Below, piece by piece: positions 60,719 through 64,000 of a DNA stretch of 64,000 bases; within the stretch, counting starts at the first letter, position 1, and each line of letters starts with the position of its first letter. This stretch comes from Euglena gracilis (taxonomy: Eukaryota; Euglenida; Euglenophyceae; Euglenales). The stretch is from assembly GCA_039621445.1 (NCBI GenBank), contig CP154956.1:32523437-32587436 (forward strand), in the 5' to 3' direction. The translations under genes and the position numbers were made by a program. The notes under the pieces are model-generated. The model did not search any database and was not told where the DNA came from. It saw only the letters and a list, made by a program, of their open reading frames with translations.

Positions 60719-61002
60719 TACCCCCCTTTTTTTCGCAGCCCTGCCACTATGGCTAAACGCACGGCAAACTTTGTGAATGGTCTTTTGCCACCTCCCCAAG
60801 GACGGAACTGTTCCTGGCTGCCCGTTTGGTATTTTTGACCGCCAGCCACATTTACAACAACACACGACTGCACATACGCGGTACCGCGGACCGTGGCGGC
60901 GAACGAGCGCGGGACCGCACCGTCTGAAGCGGCGGGTTGCGGCGGCGGCGCACGTGGCTGACCGCTGCCACCGTTGCCACACACCGTGCACCGCACCATC
61001 AC
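60718..61002 (-). CDS. possible exon upstream of the minus ORF
   Basis: GC-rich minus frame containing PRSFAATVRGTAYVQSCVVV and RPWGGGKRPFTKFAVRLAIV, protein-like but without a known family. It lies on the same strand as and upstream of the 59501-60054 segment, so it might be an earlier exon. Boundaries not determined; other frames are open here too. Confidence 0.25.
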   Translation of the reverse strand: MMVRCTVCGNGGSGQPRAPPPQPAASDGAVPRSFAATVRGTAYVQSCVVVNVAGGQKYQTGSQEQFRPWGGGKRPFTKFAVRLAIVAGLRKKGG

Positions 61003-61142
61003 TCTCAGGGGGTTAGCATGCCCCTCGGCTGCCGCTCCCCCCCCCCGACCGCTTTTCTCCTTCGATCATTATTCGAACGACGCTGGAAGGTTATTCGAAT
61101 GTTATGTGCGCTAACCAAACTACACACATACCACGCGGGTAA

Positions 61143-61643
61143 AGTTATCTTCTTTTCGTTCCGACCCCTTCTTTTCACTTTTGTTTTAAAAAATATCCCC
61201 GAGATTTTTCTGAGTGGGAGAAGTCGAAGGTTGACCCCCTTCATGGCACCTTGCTGGCACAGGGCAACACGAAGAAAAAGTCTGGCACCGTAGGTGCAGA
61301 GCTTGCTGCTGGTGCCAACCATTTGGAGTTTGCCAAACTGTGTCAACATCGGCAAGCACCTTATCCTGAGCTGGATGATTTCTTTGTTGCCTGGACGGGA
61401 TGGGAGCTGGAACACAGCCTGTTGTTCGATGAGGCGAGCGTCATTAAACAATGTGTGGCTCAACGTGAGCAGCAGTCGGGAACTATGTTCGTTTCAGGGA
61501 ATCGTTCGGCAACCTCTTTTCAAACATACGTGAATGCCGTCGCTCGGGCATCCCGCAAAACCACGACCGAGGGAGTTGTGTTCATACCATTTTCATTGCC
61601 AAGATTTGCAGCGGCCACCAAAGTGTGGCTCTTTTTTGTGTAA
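61143..61643 (+). CDS. divergent ORF pair, plus member
   Basis: Open from after TAA (61140-61142) to TAA at 61641-61643, 166 codons without an early ATG, so it is likely an exon or a truncated gene. Reads YPRDFSEWEKSKVDPLHGTL, then FAKLCQHRQAPYPELDDFFV with LLFDEASVIKQCVAQRE and TSFQTYVNAVARASRK. Aligned without gaps for about 40 residues to the minus-strand ORF at 59501-60054 it shares F-x-K-x-C, LDD, W and LFD at equal spacing. I infer a common domain; function unknown, possibly mobile-element related. Confidence 0.5.
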   Translation, partial: SYLLFVPTPSFHFCFKKYPRDFSEWEKSKVDPLHGTLLAQGNTKKKSGTVGAELAAGANHLEFAKLCQHRQAPYPELDDFFVAWTGWELEHSLLFDEASVIKQCVAQREQQSGTMFVSGNRSATSFQTYVNAVARASRKTTTEGVVFIPFSLPRFAAATKVWLFFV

Positions 61644-61792
61644 AGTGTGTCGTCTTCCGTGACGTCTCCCACTGCTTGTCGTTGTGCTCCAAGGCAACTT
61701 CTGGTAATTTCCTGTGTTGTAGAGTGCCCCGACCGGCCTCACCCGTTGAGGACCACCCCGGCCTCTCAACCTGTCGCCGAATATTCATGCTA

Positions 61793-62046
61793 CCCCCCCC
61801 CCTAGTCGTATGACCGGGTTCCTGCAACCTGTGACTGGGGGGGGTCATAGCACCCCCATAACCTGCAACCTGTGACCGGGGGGTGGTCATAAACGAGGCG
61901 GCGGTTGTAGGTAAGGTGGTGTTAAATTTTTCGCAACCTGCAACCTGTGACCGGGGGGGGGGGTGGTCATAACACCCCCATGACCTGCAACCTGTGACCG
62001 GGGGGTGGTCGTAAATGAGGGGTGGTTGTACGACTAGGGGGGGGGG
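61793..62046. mobile_element. TA-flanked oligo-C element, family 6 (254 bp)
   Basis: Same ends as 57836-58049 (CCCCCCCCCTAGTCGTATG ... TACGACTAGGGGGGGGG) with TA at 61791-61792 and 62047-62048. One more CCTGCAACCTGTGACC unit than the other copy. Confidence 0.85.
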
Positions 62047-62072
62047 TAGCGCCTTTTCCATCTTGCACTTGA

Positions 62073-62205
62073 TTGCCACAGATGCCGTAATGGAAAACAT
62101 GTCATTGCCACAGATGCCGAATGGAAAACGTGTCATTGCCACAGATGCCGTAATGGAAAACGTGTCAATGCCACAAATGCCCTCATGGAAAACGTGTTCA
62201 TGACC
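62073..62205. repeat. 32-bp minisatellite, 4 copies
   Basis: Same unit as 60633-60718 (ATTGCCACAGATGCCGTAAT, GGAAAACGTGTC), the later copies diverging. Confidence 0.9.
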
Positions 62206-62250
62206 ACAAATTTCAGGGCAGGCATTTGGCGGGCTGAACACATTTTTAAA

Positions 62251-62321
62251 AACTGTGTCCCAGGTGCCGGTTCGGGCGTGAAACCGGTGCCTGGGATGCC
62301 GGTTCAGGCGGGGACACAGTT
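62251..62321. repeat. hairpin with AACTGTGTCCC arms
   Basis: AACTGTGTCCC at 62251 is inverted at 62311-62321, enclosing GGTTCGGGCGTGAAACCGG-type repeats that recur at 60500-60515 and 62770-62815. Confidence 0.8.
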
Positions 62322-62329
62322 CTCGATAT

Positions 62330-64000
62330 AATTTTCAGCGATCGTGCATTCCAAAATTTGGCATTTTAATTTGTTAAATACTAAAGTTCAGGTGCCATAT
62401 GGCACATCAATCGAACGCTCTCCCCAAGAACTTTTGCCTGGTCCCACAGAACTCAGCCACACTGCACAGTGCTCTGAAAATCGGCGATCGCATGTTCCGA
62501 CCCTGTTTGCAAATTCGAAATTCCAATGTTTCACCATGCCATGTTACCAAGGGCTTTCAGCAGATGGCCTTAGATTCAGCCGCGCTGTAGGGCATTCTAT
62601 TTCAAAAATGCCCCAAAATTGGCCAAAGGGAATTCGTCACACAAAAAACCCCAATTTCTGGCTGAAGACCCCCCCCAAAACTGCTCAGATATGTTTACCA
62701 CATGTCTACAAAGCATTTTTGGACAGATTTTGGCACTTTTTTCTGCCCCCCCCCCCAAGACGCAGCGTCACGCCCGAACCAGTGTCCCAGGATGCCAGTT
62801 CAGGCGTGAAGCCAGAGCCCCTAGACACGGTTTCAGCCTGCATGCGGGGGACCAGCGCGCGCGCCTGCCCTGTATTTCGTGGGAGGGGTCCCACGATCCT
62901 TTCCATCAGCTGGTCCTGTTAGCGGACCTCCCCCCCCAACAAGGGTGGTCCACTGGGATTTTCATTGGCCAAAGTTGGACTAGCTGCAGTCCAACACCCT
63001 TTGCAGAAGCCTGATTAGCCACAGGTATTTGATGGGATGATCACAATGGGCAGGTTTTGAAAGGAGGCACCTCTGCAGGTTCCGCACTTTGATGAATGGT
63101 AACCTTCTCAGCTTCAAGCAGCCCAAGATGGCCATTTTGGACACAAGCTGGAAAGCTTGCAAGATCACAAAAACGATCTGAAATATGATTTCGGATGAGG
63201 AGGAGCCAAGGTCCCCTCACCTGTCACCGAAAGCACTCCCTGTTTCTGAACCAGGAACCGTGGTTGAACCCGGGCTTTGGCTTAAAAACCGTTACCATCT
63301 CGGGCTTCCCCACAACAGGCCACGGGTTCCTGGCGATACGCCAGGTGTCCCAAAATTCGCGTTTTTAGCATTAGCGAACTTTAGCGACCACGGTTGCCGC
63401 ATGTGTCACCTGTGATCAATTTACGGTTTTCCAATGAGTCACCTTTGATCACCCTGTGGTTGCACCTAGCGTCTGAAATGTTTGCCGGCAATGCCCCAAC
63501 CTGTCAAAATTTTTGCCCACTGCACTCAAAAACAAAAATTGCCCAAAGATCTCAAGAGTTTTTGCACTGTATCCTCAAAAAACTTGCACTTTTTCCAAAA
63601 AAAGGAATTCCGTCATTTTATTTTTGCTCAATGAAAAATTGAGCAAATGAAAAAAGCCTGACACTGGTCTGCCAACTGAAGTTTCAAAGGTCAACTGTGC
63701 AAAACACCCGATCCAAGTGCAAAAAAAAAAACTCGGAATGGAGGCATGTATTTTTGGGATGGTGCAAGCATTTTTTTGAGATTAAGTGCAAACAAATTGG
63801 TGGCATGTGTGAGGTCGGCCCGATACAACCCCTGGGTCGCCAGGGTCGCTCTAGGGTCGTGGGCCGACACTGGCCCATCCTAGGGTCATGGGCCGACCCA
63901 AGGGTCGGCCCACTCCACGACCTCGACCCCCCCATCAAAAATTTTTCGAATGCCTAACCTCCCAAAAGGGGCTCTGGGAAGTCAATGTGGGAGCCAACGT
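62330..64000. other. no firm gene; repeat fragments
   Basis: 62890-63010 carries CAGCTGG-family ends. A frame from ATG at 63188 (MISDEEEPRSPHLSPKALPV) has protein-like composition but no splice support. 63800-63930 has imperfect repeats of GGGTCGTGGGCCGAC. The rest is AT/GC-mixed without a feature I can support. Confidence 0.4.

Overview
This window is nuclear DNA from a photosynthetic, intron-rich eukaryote, probably a protist or alga with a plastid. The evidence is a multi-exon gene for a DUF1517-type plastid membrane protein, spliceosomal-type introns (mostly GT-AG, one GC-AG), DIRS-like tyrosine-recombinase retroelements, and very abundant oligo-G/oligo-C tracts and microsatellites. There is no bacterial-style gene packing, no rRNA and no convincing tRNA gene. 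I cannot name the lineage. Most long open frames are chance frames through low-complexity DNA; the real coding sequence is small exons (44-185 bp) separated by 0.06-6 kb of repeats.

Layout. 1-12.6 kb: repeats plus scattered plus-strand exons, two of which (9.25 and 12.4 kb) carry Sel1-like repeats; a third exon (3.2 kb) may belong with them. 12.6-16.5 kb: little recognisable coding. 16.5-20.9 kb: plus-strand exons of an unidentified small membrane protein, phase-compatible across three exons. 20.9-23.3 kb: a deleted DIRS-like element on the plus strand with inverted terminal repeats. 23.3-28.7 kb: a scrambled DIRS cluster, with RT and YR fragments on minus, an RNase H fragment on plus, and an almost perfect 950-bp tandem array. 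28.8-36.8 kb: two decayed retroelement bodies with gag-like frames, between shared repeats that contain a 17-bp palindrome. 36.8-39.7 kb: repeats, including a clean 384-bp MITE. 39.8-53.8 kb: the DUF1517 gene on the minus strand, eleven exons traced and the 5' exon(s) not found, its introns full of repeats. 54.5-58.1 kb: a 1.5-kb foldback element and ~140-bp tandem repeats. 59.5-61.7 kb: two divergent, mutually homologous coding segments on opposite strands. 61.8-64 kb: repeats.

The most striking system-level signal is a set of at least eleven short inverted-repeat elements, in several unrelated sequence families. All have oligo(C)/oligo(G) termini and a TA dinucleotide at both edges, often as GTAAAC...GTTTAC. 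Several families occur as full-length pairs in this window. They look like non-autonomous DNA transposons, possibly mobilised by one unidentified machinery.
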